From an uncultured Pelagibacteraceae bacterium (GTDB taxonomy: Bacteria; Pseudomonadota; Alphaproteobacteria; Pelagibacterales; AG-422-B15), in NCBI GenBank assembly GCA_902589175.1, contig CACIRX010000010.1, forward strand, positions 1 to 34,234: 34,234 nucleotides of DNA, given 5' to 3'. Below are positions 1 through 6,120 of this stretch, one piece after another. The notes beneath the pieces were generated by a model that worked only from the letters and a program-made list of their open reading frames with translations, had not been told where the DNA came from and made no database searches. The translations under genes were made by a program, and so were the position numbers. Within the stretch, counting starts at the first letter, position 1. Every line of letters begins with the position of its first letter.

Positions 1-303
1 TGAAATTGGCACTGCCCAATCAACTTCTTCTTTATTCACAACATCCAAGTAGCTTTCCCAGGTGATGTTATTGGTAGCATTGCCAATCCTAAATACAGAG
101 TAGAGCATCAATTGAACTGAGCTTGCTCTTGCACCAATAATTAAGTCTGTTTGAGAAATTGTATCTGTAAAACTTGTGTAAGCAGATGTTCTTAATTTTT
201 CTACACTCATGTAAAGCATTAGAGAAAAAGAAATTGCAATAACAGTCATGCCTACAGTTACTAATCTTGCGTAGAGAGAGCTCAATGAAAGTTTTAACAA
301 CAT
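1..303 (-). CDS. ABC transporter permease, FtsX/MacB type (N-terminal part, cut by window edge)
   Basis: Only the first 101 residues are in the window; the gene runs off the left edge. Read on the minus strand it starts MLLKLSLSSLYARLVTVGMT, with one membrane segment at about residues 14-32, then a soluble stretch containing DLIIGARASS and YSVFRIGNATNNI. One N-terminal transmembrane helix followed by a large periplasmic domain is the usual layout of FtsX/MacB-type permeases, and the IGARxxxVQL...FRIGNATNNI pattern fits the putative ABC permeases found beside DUF2796 proteins. The ATG lies 2 bp after the stop of the upstream ATPase, so the two are almost certainly cotranscribed and form one transporter. 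The substrate cannot be read from the sequence; the Zur-type operator in front of the first gene of the operon suggests a zinc-limitation role. Family confidence is good, function is inferred. Confidence 0.8.
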   Translation of the reverse strand, partial: MLLKLSLSSLYARLVTVGMTVIAISFSLMLYMSVEKLRTSAYTSFTDTISQTDLIIGARASSVQLMLYSVFRIGNATNNITWESYLDVVNKEEVDWAVPIS

Positions 304-305
304 AT

Positions 306-992
306 CTAATCTTCTCGGGTTAACACTTCATTGATATCTATTAATCGATCAAAACGTTTAGCAAGCGATCTATCATGAGATACCATAAGTAAAGTTGATT
401 TGTTATTCGAAATCTGTTCAAACATGAGGTCTAAAAAAATTTGTTGTGCATCTGTATCTAGTGAAGATGTGGGTTCATCTGCAATAACTAAGGAAGGATT
501 GCCTATCAATGCCCTTGCCACGGCTACTCTTTGTTGCTGCCCAACACTAAGACTACTTGCTTTATATTGATCAATATCATCAGGTAATCTCAATTGTTTG
601 CAAAGATTTAAGGCCGACTCTCTTTGATTAGTTACATTAGCAGACCTTACTTTTGAGAAATATAGAGGCAGAACAATATTATCTATAACATTTGCATATG
701 GGAGCAGATTAAATTGCTGAAAAATAATACCTATATTATCTGCTCGATGTTCATCTTTAGTTTTAGAAGATAGCTTATTTATCGTACTTCCATTAATTGA
801 TATGCTCCCACTTAAAGGATTTAAAAACCCACAAATTAATGAAAGAAGAGTTGTCTTGCCTGAGCCACTCTCTCCCAACAATAGAACCTTTTCACCTTTA
901 TTGATCTCAAAATTGGGGACAAATATTTTAAATCTACTTTTTTTTGACCAATAAAATCTTACAGAATCAATTTTAATAATATTTTCATCCAA
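306..992 (-). CDS. ABC transporter ATP-binding protein, LolD/MacB family
   Basis: A 228-residue ABC ATPase. Walker A is GESGSGKTT (residues 40-48), the Q-loop lies in IGIIFQQFNLLP, the signature is LSVGQQQRVAVARAL, Walker B is LVIADEPTSSLD and the H-loop is SHD. The FQQFNLLP and PTSSLD forms are typical of the LolD/FtsE/MacB group, which works with FtsX-type permeases such as the one just downstream. The reading frame starts with TTG at 992, which directly abuts the stop of the DUF2796 gene (TAATTG). No ATG fits in frame before the conserved IIKIDSVRF beta strand, so TTG is the best start and translational coupling is likely. The gene is the middle member of a DUF2796-ATPase-permease operon that resembles the zrg zinc-regulated locus of Vibrio. 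Energy-coupling role is secure; the transported or extracted molecule is unknown. Confidence 0.88.
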   Translation of the reverse strand: MDENIIKIDSVRFYWSKKSRFKIFVPNFEINKGEKVLLLGESGSGKTTLLSLICGFLNPLSGSISINGSTINKLSSKTKDEHRADNIGIIFQQFNLLPYANVIDNIVLPLYFSKVRSANVTNQRESALNLCKQLRLPDDIDQYKASSLSVGQQQRVAVARALIGNPSLVIADEPTSSLDTDAQQIFLDLMFEQISNNKSTLLMVSHDRSLAKRFDRLIDINEVLTRED

Positions 993-1622
993 TTAGATTT
1001 TTCCTTTTAAGTCTATGAAAGGCTTATCTCCTTCCACTTCAAAACTCGTGGATCCAACTTCAGATACAAATTGTATTTCAAGCTCTCCAGAGTTAGGAAA
1101 AGTAGTAAAATATGGAAAGTCTATTCTGTCAATTTCTTTTACATTACCGCAAGTAAATGAATAGTGAGTAACAAACTCATTGTGAGCTTCTTCTTCATGT
1201 TCATCATGATCGTGCTCATCCTCGTGATCGTGCTCATCTTCATGCTCATGCTCATGCTCATCTTCATGCTCATCTTCATGATCGTGCTCATCTTCATGAT
1301 CATCTCCCTGATTTATTTCAATTTCAGCATCGACTAAATTACAATTTCCACTGCTAGATAAAGTAAAGATGTTTTCAAAATCTTGAAACTTAGAAAGAGC
1401 TGTATTTACCAATGCTATATCACTATCACTTTTTGCTTCATACTCGAACCCAACAATATCTGCGCCAGGTATCATAAACTCTAGATTTATGGCACTGCCT
1501 TCTACAGCAATATTTAACTCACCGACCCCATGTTCATGCTTGTCAACTTGCCTTGTTTCTTCTGCGGCTGCAACTGACATCATCGCAGACATTAATAGTG
1601 AATAGTAAATACTTTTTTTCAT
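993..1622 (-). CDS. zrgA: DUF2796/ZrgA-like histidine-rich periplasmic zinc-related protein
   Basis: 209 residues. The N-terminus MKKSIYYSLLMSAMMSVAAA is a signal peptide with probable cleavage after the alanine run. The mature start carries KHEHGVGELNIAVEG, the hallmark of DUF2796 (ZrgA-like) proteins. Residues 107-147 form an Asp/Glu/His run with 13 histidines, a likely metal-binding tether. Two cysteines (94 and 158) flank that run and could form a disulfide. The remainder is beta-rich with no membrane segment, so the protein should be periplasmic. In Vibrio, zrgA heads a Zur-controlled ABC-transporter operon; here it likewise heads an operon with an ATPase and an FtsX-type permease and has a Zur-type palindrome and promoter directly upstream. 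AGGAG lies 5-6 bp before the ATG. Zinc capture or delivery is the likely role; the symbol is given by family and context, not by proof of orthology. Confidence 0.82.
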   Translation of the reverse strand: MKKSIYYSLLMSAMMSVAAAEETRQVDKHEHGVGELNIAVEGSAINLEFMIPGADIVGFEYEAKSDSDIALVNTALSKFQDFENIFTLSSSGNCNLVDAEIEINQGDDHEDEHDHEDEHEDEHEHEHEDEHDHEDEHDHDEHEEEAHNEFVTHYSFTCGNVKEIDRIDFPYFTTFPNSGELEIQFVSEVGSTSFEVEGDKPFIDLKGKI

Positions 1623-1679
1623 TTTATCTCCTGAGAATTTTTTAAAAATCTTATTGAAAAAATATTTAGGTGTCTAGAA

Positions 1680-1700
1680 AAATGTTATTTTATAACATTT
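1680..1700. promoter_or_regulatory. Zur box upstream of the zrgA-like operon
   Basis: A perfect 9-3-9 inverted repeat: left arm AAATGTTAT, spacer TTT, right arm ATAACATTT. It matches the known Zur operator core TGTTATAWTATAACA of proteobacteria with one change near the centre. It lies between the end of zur and the start of the zrgA-like gene and overlaps the candidate -10 element of that gene by 3 bp, so a bound repressor would block transcription. Confidence 0.8.
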
Positions 1701-1725
1701 ATATTTTAATGCTTCGTATTTTCAA
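1698..1725 (-). promoter_or_regulatory. Candidate sigma-70 promoter of the zrgA-like operon
   Basis: On the minus strand TTGAAA (1720-1725) and TATAAA (1698-1703) are separated by 16 bp. The -35 element sits in the last codons of zur. The -10 element abuts the Zur palindrome at 1680-1700. Predicted start near 1691, giving a leader of about 70 nt. Position and spacing are good, but AT-rich sequence yields such matches by chance. Confidence 0.5.
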
Positions 1726-2128
1726 TTTGTTTATTTTTACAAGATTTACAAGTTCCAAAAAACTCTAAATTATATCCATCAAATACTGTTCCATCTTTAT
1801 CTCTAAAATCTTTTAAATTTTTAAATAGTTTTGGATCATTGATTTCAGAGACAATTTCACAAGAATTACAAATAGAAAAAACAGTTTTATGGGGTGTGTC
1901 ACAGTTTGAAATTTTACAAGCAACAAATGAATTTTGACTCTCAACTCGATGAATTTTTCCAATTTTAATTAATTTGTCTAATGCTCTGTAAACTTGGGGA
2001 GGTGCATTAATTCCTTTTTTTTGAACATTAGATAAGATTGAATATGCTTTAACAGGCTTTTTATTCTTCTGAATGAAGTCCAAAACAATTTTTTGATTTT
2101 TTGATAATGATTTACTCTTCTTATCCAT
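1706..2128 (-). CDS. zur: Zinc uptake regulator Zur (Fur family)
   Basis: 140 residues, the usual Fur-family length. Residues 8-65 form a winged helix (NQKIVLDFIQ, then PPQVYRALDKLIKIGKIHRV, where YRALDKL is the recognition-helix motif of Fur/Zur proteins). The C-terminal half has two CxxC pairs, C87/C90 and C127/C130, that would hold the structural zinc, and C71, C76 and H80 that are candidates for regulatory zinc binding. In zinc sufficiency Zur dimers bind operators and repress uptake genes. The gene is third in znuC-znuB-zur and its start overlaps the znuB stop by 8 bp, so it is probably autoregulated through the Zur box at 3686-3700. Both Zur-type palindromes in the window flank this gene cluster. 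A Fur or Mur paralogue is excluded mainly by context and the Cys pattern. Confidence 0.93.
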   Translation of the reverse strand: MDKKSKSLSKNQKIVLDFIQKNKKPVKAYSILSNVQKKGINAPPQVYRALDKLIKIGKIHRVESQNSFVACKISNCDTPHKTVFSICNSCEIVSEINDPKLFKNLKDFRDKDGTVFDGYNLEFFGTCKSCKNKQIENTKH

Positions 2129-2918
2129 AGTTTCTTTTTTTGATACCTATTAATGATAAGATAAATAAAATTAGCGCAACTACAACTATTGTTGGTCCCG
2201 AAGACGTGTTAATTTCAAATGAAGTATATAATCCAATAAACACTGATAAAAGACCACCAATAATTGATAAAATAACCATCTGTTTTGGATTATTAGATAA
2301 ATTACGAGCCATTGTTGTAGGGATAATTAGCATTCCAGTAATTAGTAATAATCCAACCATTTTTATTGAAATCGCAATAAGTGCGGCTAGCAAAATCGTG
2401 AAAATTGCATTTACTCTCTCCGGATTCATGCCCTCGGCTTCAGCGAGCTCATAATTTACTGTTGAGGCAAACAACGGTTTCCAAATAAACCATAAAACTA
2501 AAAGAATAATGGCTCCACCAATCCAAATAGAAAGCAAGTCATTTACATTTACTGAGAGTATATCTCCAAATAGAACTCCCATAATATCGAATCGAATAAA
2601 AGATAAAAATCCCAGTATTACCAATCCCACTGCTAATGAGGAATGAGATAACAAACCTAACAGAGCATCGCTTGGTAAGTTAGTCGTTTTCTGTAATCTT
2701 AATAACAGAAGAGCAATTAGAGATGATACAGTAAAAATTGTAAGTGATATGTTTAGATCAAATGCAACAGACAACAAAACTCCCAACAAAGCTGAATGAG
2801 CTAACGTGTCACCAAAAAAAGATAAACGTCGCCACACAACAAAGCATCCTAGTGGACCAGTAACAAGAGCAATTCCAATTCCTGCTATTAAAGCTCTGAA
2901 TAAGAAATCATCAAACAT
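2121..2918 (-). CDS. znuB: Zinc ABC transporter permease ZnuB
   Basis: 265 residues, mostly hydrophobic, with about eight to nine predicted membrane segments, matching the ABC-3 family of metal permeases. The N-terminus MFDDFLFRALIAGIGIALVT and the GPLGCFVVWRRLSFFGDTLA segment are family hallmarks; the cytoplasmic contact with the ATPase is in the EAEGMNPERVN region, and ITGMLIIPTTMARN is another conserved stretch. It forms the inner-membrane channel that accepts zinc from ZnuA. Its start overlaps the end of znuC by 8 bp and its end overlaps zur by 8 bp, giving tight translational coupling. Zinc rather than manganese is inferred from the neighbouring zur and the histidine-rich ZnuA. Confidence 0.94.
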   Translation of the reverse strand: MFDDFLFRALIAGIGIALVTGPLGCFVVWRRLSFFGDTLAHSALLGVLLSVAFDLNISLTIFTVSSLIALLLLRLQKTTNLPSDALLGLLSHSSLAVGLVILGFLSFIRFDIMGVLFGDILSVNVNDLLSIWIGGAIILLVLWFIWKPLFASTVNYELAEAEGMNPERVNAIFTILLAALIAISIKMVGLLLITGMLIIPTTMARNLSNNPKQMVILSIIGGLLSVFIGLYTSFEINTSSGPTIVVVALILFILSLIGIKKRNYG

Positions 2919-3663
2919 TTTCTTTTACTATGTCTCCATCAGCAGTGTGTACGTGGTCGTGGTCATGTTCGTATATTGATAATAATTGTGATGATTTTTC
3001 ACCAAATAATTCTTTGTAGTGTTTATCACGTGCCACATCTACAGGTGTACCCGAACAGCAAACATGACCATTTAGGCAAACAACATAATCAGTAGCCGAC
3101 ATAACTACATGTAAATCATGAGAAATCAGAAGAATACCACAATTTAATGTTTCAGATATCTTCTTAATGAGTCCATACAAAGCTACTTCACCAGCAAAAT
3201 CAACTCCCTGTACCGGTTCATCTAAAACTAAAAGTTCAGGCTTTTTTGCAATAGCTCTAGCAAGTAGTACCCTTTGGAATTCACCGCCAGATAAGTCTCT
3301 GAGATTTCTCGATATTAAATGATCAACACCAGTTAAATTCAAAGCATCATTTATCTCTTGAGGTTTTAAATCTTCTGTTAAAACCATAAAATCCAAAACC
3401 CTAATGGGTAAAGTCCAATCTATTGATACTTTCTGGGGGACATATGAGATCTTTTTAGTGAACGTCTGAACATTTCCCTCAATTTTTTTATGAAGACCAA
3501 GGACAATTTTTGCTGTTGTTGATTTTCCTGAGCCGTTGGGACCAATAATTGTAACTATTTTACCCCTATGAATTTCTAAATTAACATCCTTTACAAGCCA
3601 TTTGCCGCTCTTCTGAATCCCTGCGTTAGAGATTTTTACAAGGACGTTTGGATTATTGGTCAT
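2911..3663 (-). CDS. znuC: Zinc ABC transporter ATP-binding protein ZnuC
   Basis: 250 residues. Walker A is GPNGSGKST, the signature LSGGEFQRVLLARAI, Walker B LLVLDEPVQGVD, and the H-loop is in LLISHDLHVV. The SYVPQKVSIDWTLPI Q-loop region is typical for metal-uptake ATPases. The C-terminus has EHDHDHVHTADGD, a histidine cluster common in ZnuC and a possible zinc sensor or buffer on the cytoplasmic side. It is the first gene of znuC-znuB-zur. It starts at 3663, divergent from znuA, with the shared Zur box about 23 bp upstream of its ATG. It powers import of zinc delivered by ZnuA. Confidence 0.95.
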   Translation of the reverse strand: MTNNPNVLVKISNAGIQKSGKWLVKDVNLEIHRGKIVTIIGPNGSGKSTTAKIVLGLHKKIEGNVQTFTKKISYVPQKVSIDWTLPIRVLDFMVLTEDLKPQEINDALNLTGVDHLISRNLRDLSGGEFQRVLLARAIAKKPELLVLDEPVQGVDFAGEVALYGLIKKISETLNCGILLISHDLHVVMSATDYVVCLNGHVCCSGTPVDVARDKHYKELFGEKSSQLLSIYEHDHDHVHTADGDIVKENV

Positions 3664-3670
3664 TAAAAAC

Positions 3671-3699
3671 TTGCTATTAAAAATTTGTTATATTATAAC
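3671..3699 (+). promoter_or_regulatory. Candidate sigma-70 promoter of znuA
   Basis: TTGCTA (3671-3676) and TATAAC (3694-3699) are spaced by 17 bp. The -10 element lies entirely inside the Zur palindrome at 3686-3700, a classic arrangement for repression. Predicted start near 3706, leading to a leader of about 28 nt before the ATG at 3734. On the other strand the palindrome also contains a TATAAT hexamer that could serve znuC, but no clear -35 goes with it. Confidence 0.5.
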
Positions 3700-3700
3700 A
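3686..3700. promoter_or_regulatory. Zur box between znuC and znuA
   Basis: TGTTATATTATAACA is a perfect 7-1-7 palindrome and matches the core of the established Zur operator (TGTTATAWTATAACA) at every position. It sits centrally in the 70 bp between the divergent znuC and znuA starts, so one operator should control both transcripts, including zur itself. Confidence 0.88.
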
Positions 3701-3733
3701 TTATACTCAATTATTAATGAAAGCAATTATACT

Positions 3734-4825
3734 ATGAAATTACAACATAAATTTGGCCTATTACTATCATCTCTATCTTTATTCTCCTTTATTTCTTCTG
3801 CTGAGGCTGAACCAAAAGTTGTAACATCAATAAAACCAATACATTCACTTGTAAGTTATGTTATGGATGGTGTTGGACGTCCTGATCTGCTTGTTGACGG
3901 AAGCTCTTCTCCTCACACATTCCAATTGAAACCCTCACACGCTACAATGCTACAAGAAGCAGATATCGTTTTTTGGATCGGAGAAGACTTAGAGTCGTTC
4001 TTGGAAACACCTCTTGACTCAATTGCTGCTAGTGCAAAAAGAGTAACACTCATGGATTCTGATCAGATTGAGCTTCTAAAATTTAGAGAAAAAAATGTAT
4101 TTGATGATCATCACGATGATCACGATGACCATGATGAACACGAAGATCATGCTGATGGACACGATGATCATGACGAGCACGACGAACACGATGAACACGA
4201 CGAACACGATGAACATGATGAACACGATGAACACGAAGGTCACGACGATCATGAAGAACACGCTGACGGACATGACGATCATGATGAACACGAAGGACAT
4301 GATGATCACGGTCACCATCACGGTGAGCACGATATACATTTTTGGCTAGATCCAGAAATCGCAAAAACAATTGTAAGTATTGCTTCAGAAGAATTATCTG
4401 AAATTGATCCTGCCAATAAATCAATTTATTCATCCAATGCTGCGAATGCTATCAATGACCTTGACCAGTTAATAGACAATACAAGATCAAAAATAAATAG
4501 TGATGCAACATACATTGTGTTTCATGATGCCTATCAATATTTTGAGCAGAGATTTGGTATTGAAGTAATTGGTGCTCTTACTGTAAACCCTGAGGTGTTG
4601 CCTGGTGCGAAGCAACTTGCAGAAATAAGAGAAGTTATTGAGCATGAGAGTGTTAATTGTTTATTTTCAGAGCCTCAATTTAACCCAAGTATTGCAGAAA
4701 CAATTGCAAGTGATACTGGTATAAAGTCTGCCGTTTTAGATCCATTAGGAGCTGAATTGGAGCCAGGAAAAGATCTTTATTTTGATCTAATAGGTGACAT
4801 GGCATCTTCATTTGAAAATTGCTAA
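3734..4825 (+). CDS. znuA: Zinc ABC transporter substrate-binding protein ZnuA
   Basis: 363 residues from the ATG at 3734. The frame is open from 3656, but that start would lie inside znuC and span the operator, and only the 3734 start gives a clean signal peptide (MKLQHKFGLLLSSLSLFSFI, cleavage after AEA). Cluster A-I metal-binding fold: VTSIKPIHSLV strand, first ligand H61 in SSSPHTFQLKPS, second H202 in IHFWLDPEIA, third in VFHDAYQYFE, acidic ligand probably in VLDPLGAEL. Between the first two ligands, residues 124-200 form an exceptionally long Asp/His/Glu loop with 27 histidines; such loops in ZnuA are thought to scavenge zinc or act as a sensor. The protein captures periplasmic zinc for ZnuBC. 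Expression should be Zur-repressed through the palindrome at 3686-3700. DUF1826 follows after 18 bp in the same transcript. Confidence 0.94.
   Translation: MKLQHKFGLLLSSLSLFSFISSAEAEPKVVTSIKPIHSLVSYVMDGVGRPDLLVDGSSSPHTFQLKPSHATMLQEADIVFWIGEDLESFLETPLDSIAASAKRVTLMDSDQIELLKFREKNVFDDHHDDHDDHDEHEDHADGHDDHDEHDEHDEHDEHDEHDEHDEHEGHDDHEEHADGHDDHDEHEGHDDHGHHHGEHDIHFWLDPEIAKTIVSIASEELSEIDPANKSIYSSNAANAINDLDQLIDNTRSKINSDATYIVFHDAYQYFEQRFGIEVIGALTVNPEVLPGAKQLAEIREVIEHESVNCLFSEPQFNPSIAETIASDTGIKSAVLDPLGAELEPGKDLYFDLIGDMASSFENC
4103..4333 (+). repeat. Low-complexity His-loop coding repeat in znuA
   Basis: This in-frame segment encodes the 77-residue Asp/His/Glu loop. Its core (4172-4234) is seven tandem 9-bp units, GAYGARCAY in degenerate form, each coding Asp-Glu-His. 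The units differ mostly at synonymous third positions, so the protein repeat is better conserved than the DNA. Copy number may change by slippage. Confidence 0.85.
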
Positions 4826-4843
4826 TTCTACAAAATATTTTTC

Positions 4844-5491
4844 ATGAGCTTATTTAAAGCTGACAATCTAGAATCTTTAAAAGAATTCAAGGATACTGAC
4901 TATAAATTAGGTATATTGGAGCGTGAACAACCTGAGGGTGCAGGTTCTTTCTTTCAAAAATTAATGAAAAATGACTTTGGAATTGAGGGCACTCTTAGTT
5001 CAATTAATTTGAAAGAAGATTTAAAAAATTTGGTCCAGGAAATAATTCCTAACCAGTTAAGTTCAACTGAGTTTTATAATTATTGGCTTGCAGATATGGA
5101 AACCGTTTGCAGAATATTCTTACAGATTGAAAAAACTGATACACTTTGCTTTTGGCTTGGGACAAAACGAGAGTGTAGACGTTATCATATTGATAACGTA
5201 CCAAGACGTCTTTTGGTCACTTATGCTGGACAAGGTACAGAATGGATACAAAATCAGGATGCTGACCGTCTAGCCTATGAGGCAGGTGAACCAAATGAAA
5301 AGATCGTTAGAGATAAAAGTAAATTACATTTCATTGATAAATGGAACATTGCAATATTTACCGGTGGTAGCAATGGTATACTTCATCGCACACCTGATTC
5401 TGCTCTAAATGGTCCTTCAATATTAATGAAACTTGATCATCCGGAGTATTTAAATTCTGTATATTCTTCAGAAGTTCTTAAATTAAATTAG
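4844..5491 (+). CDS. DUF1826 protein, zinc-regulon associated
   Basis: 215 residues, no signal peptide or membrane segment, so probably cytoplasmic. It matches the DUF1826 pattern: a central block with CFWLGTKRECRRYHIDNVP, then RRLLVTYAGQGTEWI and, about 50 residues later, GGSNGILHRTPDS. H115 and D117 with H181 have the order and spacing of the HxD...H iron triad of cupin-fold 2-oxoglutarate oxygenases, and the following HRTP could supply an arginine; this is my inference from motif shape. DUF1826 genes are known to occur in Zur regulons near znu genes and COG0523 GTPases, though no function is established to my knowledge. Here it follows znuA by 18 bp and should share its Zur-controlled promoter. 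It ends 1 bp before the convergent carbonic anhydrase gene. Confidence 0.8.
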   Translation: MSLFKADNLESLKEFKDTDYKLGILEREQPEGAGSFFQKLMKNDFGIEGTLSSINLKEDLKNLVQEIIPNQLSSTEFYNYWLADMETVCRIFLQIEKTDTLCFWLGTKRECRRYHIDNVPRRLLVTYAGQGTEWIQNQDADRLAYEAGEPNEKIVRDKSKLHFIDKWNIAIFTGGSNGILHRTPDSALNGPSILMKLDHPEYLNSVYSSEVLKLN

Positions 5492-5492
5492 A

Positions 5493-6116
5493 TTAAATTA
5501 AATCAAACTTTTTTTTCTCAAAATCATACGTCTCTAAAGATCCAGATCCAATATCATTCCAAACCCCATAAAGCATAATTTCACCTGACTTTACTTCAGT
5601 ATTTATAAAGGGATATTTACTTAAGTTCTCTAATGATACGATAATGCTTTCTTTCTCCATGTACTTAACTTTCTCATCGTTTCCTTCGCCTGAAATGTTA
5701 TCGTATACTGGTTTTAGTAACTTAAGCCAATTAGAAATTGATGAGTTATCATCAAAATTATTTTCATGACACATATGATACCCATTCTTTATACCTCCAC
5801 ATCCTGAGTGCCCAATTATAATAATATTTTTAATATTTAATGCCGTTACACCAAATTCGATAGCTGCAATTGTTCCGCTATGTTCCGTTAATTGACTATA
5901 GGGTGGTACTATATTAGCAATATTTCTATGAACTAGCATTTCACCAGCTTTTGATTTGAATATAGCGTTCGGATCAACCCTTGAGTCTACGCACGATATG
6001 ATCATGTATTTAGGTGACTGACCTTCTTTTGCAAGTCTTTCAAAGTGATCTTTTTCTTGCGCGAAAGAGCTTTCTTTCCAGTCTCTGTATTTATTGATGA
6101 GATCTTTTGGTAACAT
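5493..6116 (-). CDS. Beta-class carbonic anhydrase
   Basis: 207 residues. Zinc ligands are C42, H103 and C106 (SCVDSRVDP and GHSGCGG motifs) and the D44/R46 catalytic dyad is present. Length and motif order are those of the plant-type beta class. It interconverts CO2 and bicarbonate in the cytoplasm, supplying bicarbonate for carboxylations. There is no signal peptide. It starts 4 bp after the end of the DUF3604 gene and is likely cotranscribed with it. Its end nearly touches the end of the DUF1826 gene on the other strand, so no room exists for a conventional terminator hairpin. A zinc enzyme beside a zinc regulon may be coincidence; no Zur-type palindrome precedes it. Confidence 0.93.
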   Translation of the reverse strand: MLPKDLINKYRDWKESSFAQEKDHFERLAKEGQSPKYMIISCVDSRVDPNAIFKSKAGEMLVHRNIANIVPPYSQLTEHSGTIAAIEFGVTALNIKNIIIIGHSGCGGIKNGYHMCHENNFDDNSSISNWLKLLKPVYDNISGEGNDEKVKYMEKESIIVSLENLSKYPFINTEVKSGEIMLYGVWNDIGSGSLETYDFEKKKFDLI

Positions 6117-6120
6117 TCAC

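Noticed and set aside
2140..2454. Plus-strand frame antisense to znuB.
   Set aside because: It is a shadow of the znuB coding sequence with no start context or recognisable product.
3656..3733. Longer ZnuA start at 3656.
   Set aside because: It would overlap the znuC start and span the Zur operator and promoter, and would put a second hydrophobic stretch before the signal peptide.
4103..4333. Tandem repeats as a CRISPR array.
   Set aside because: Units are 9 bp with no spacers and are in frame in a coding region; no cas gene is near.
4076..4433. Open frames on both strands across the His-loop part of znuA.
   Set aside because: They arise from the 9-bp repeat, which is open in several frames. 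Their products are monotonous (Val/Ile/Met or Arg/His runs), and the region is fully explained by ZnuA.
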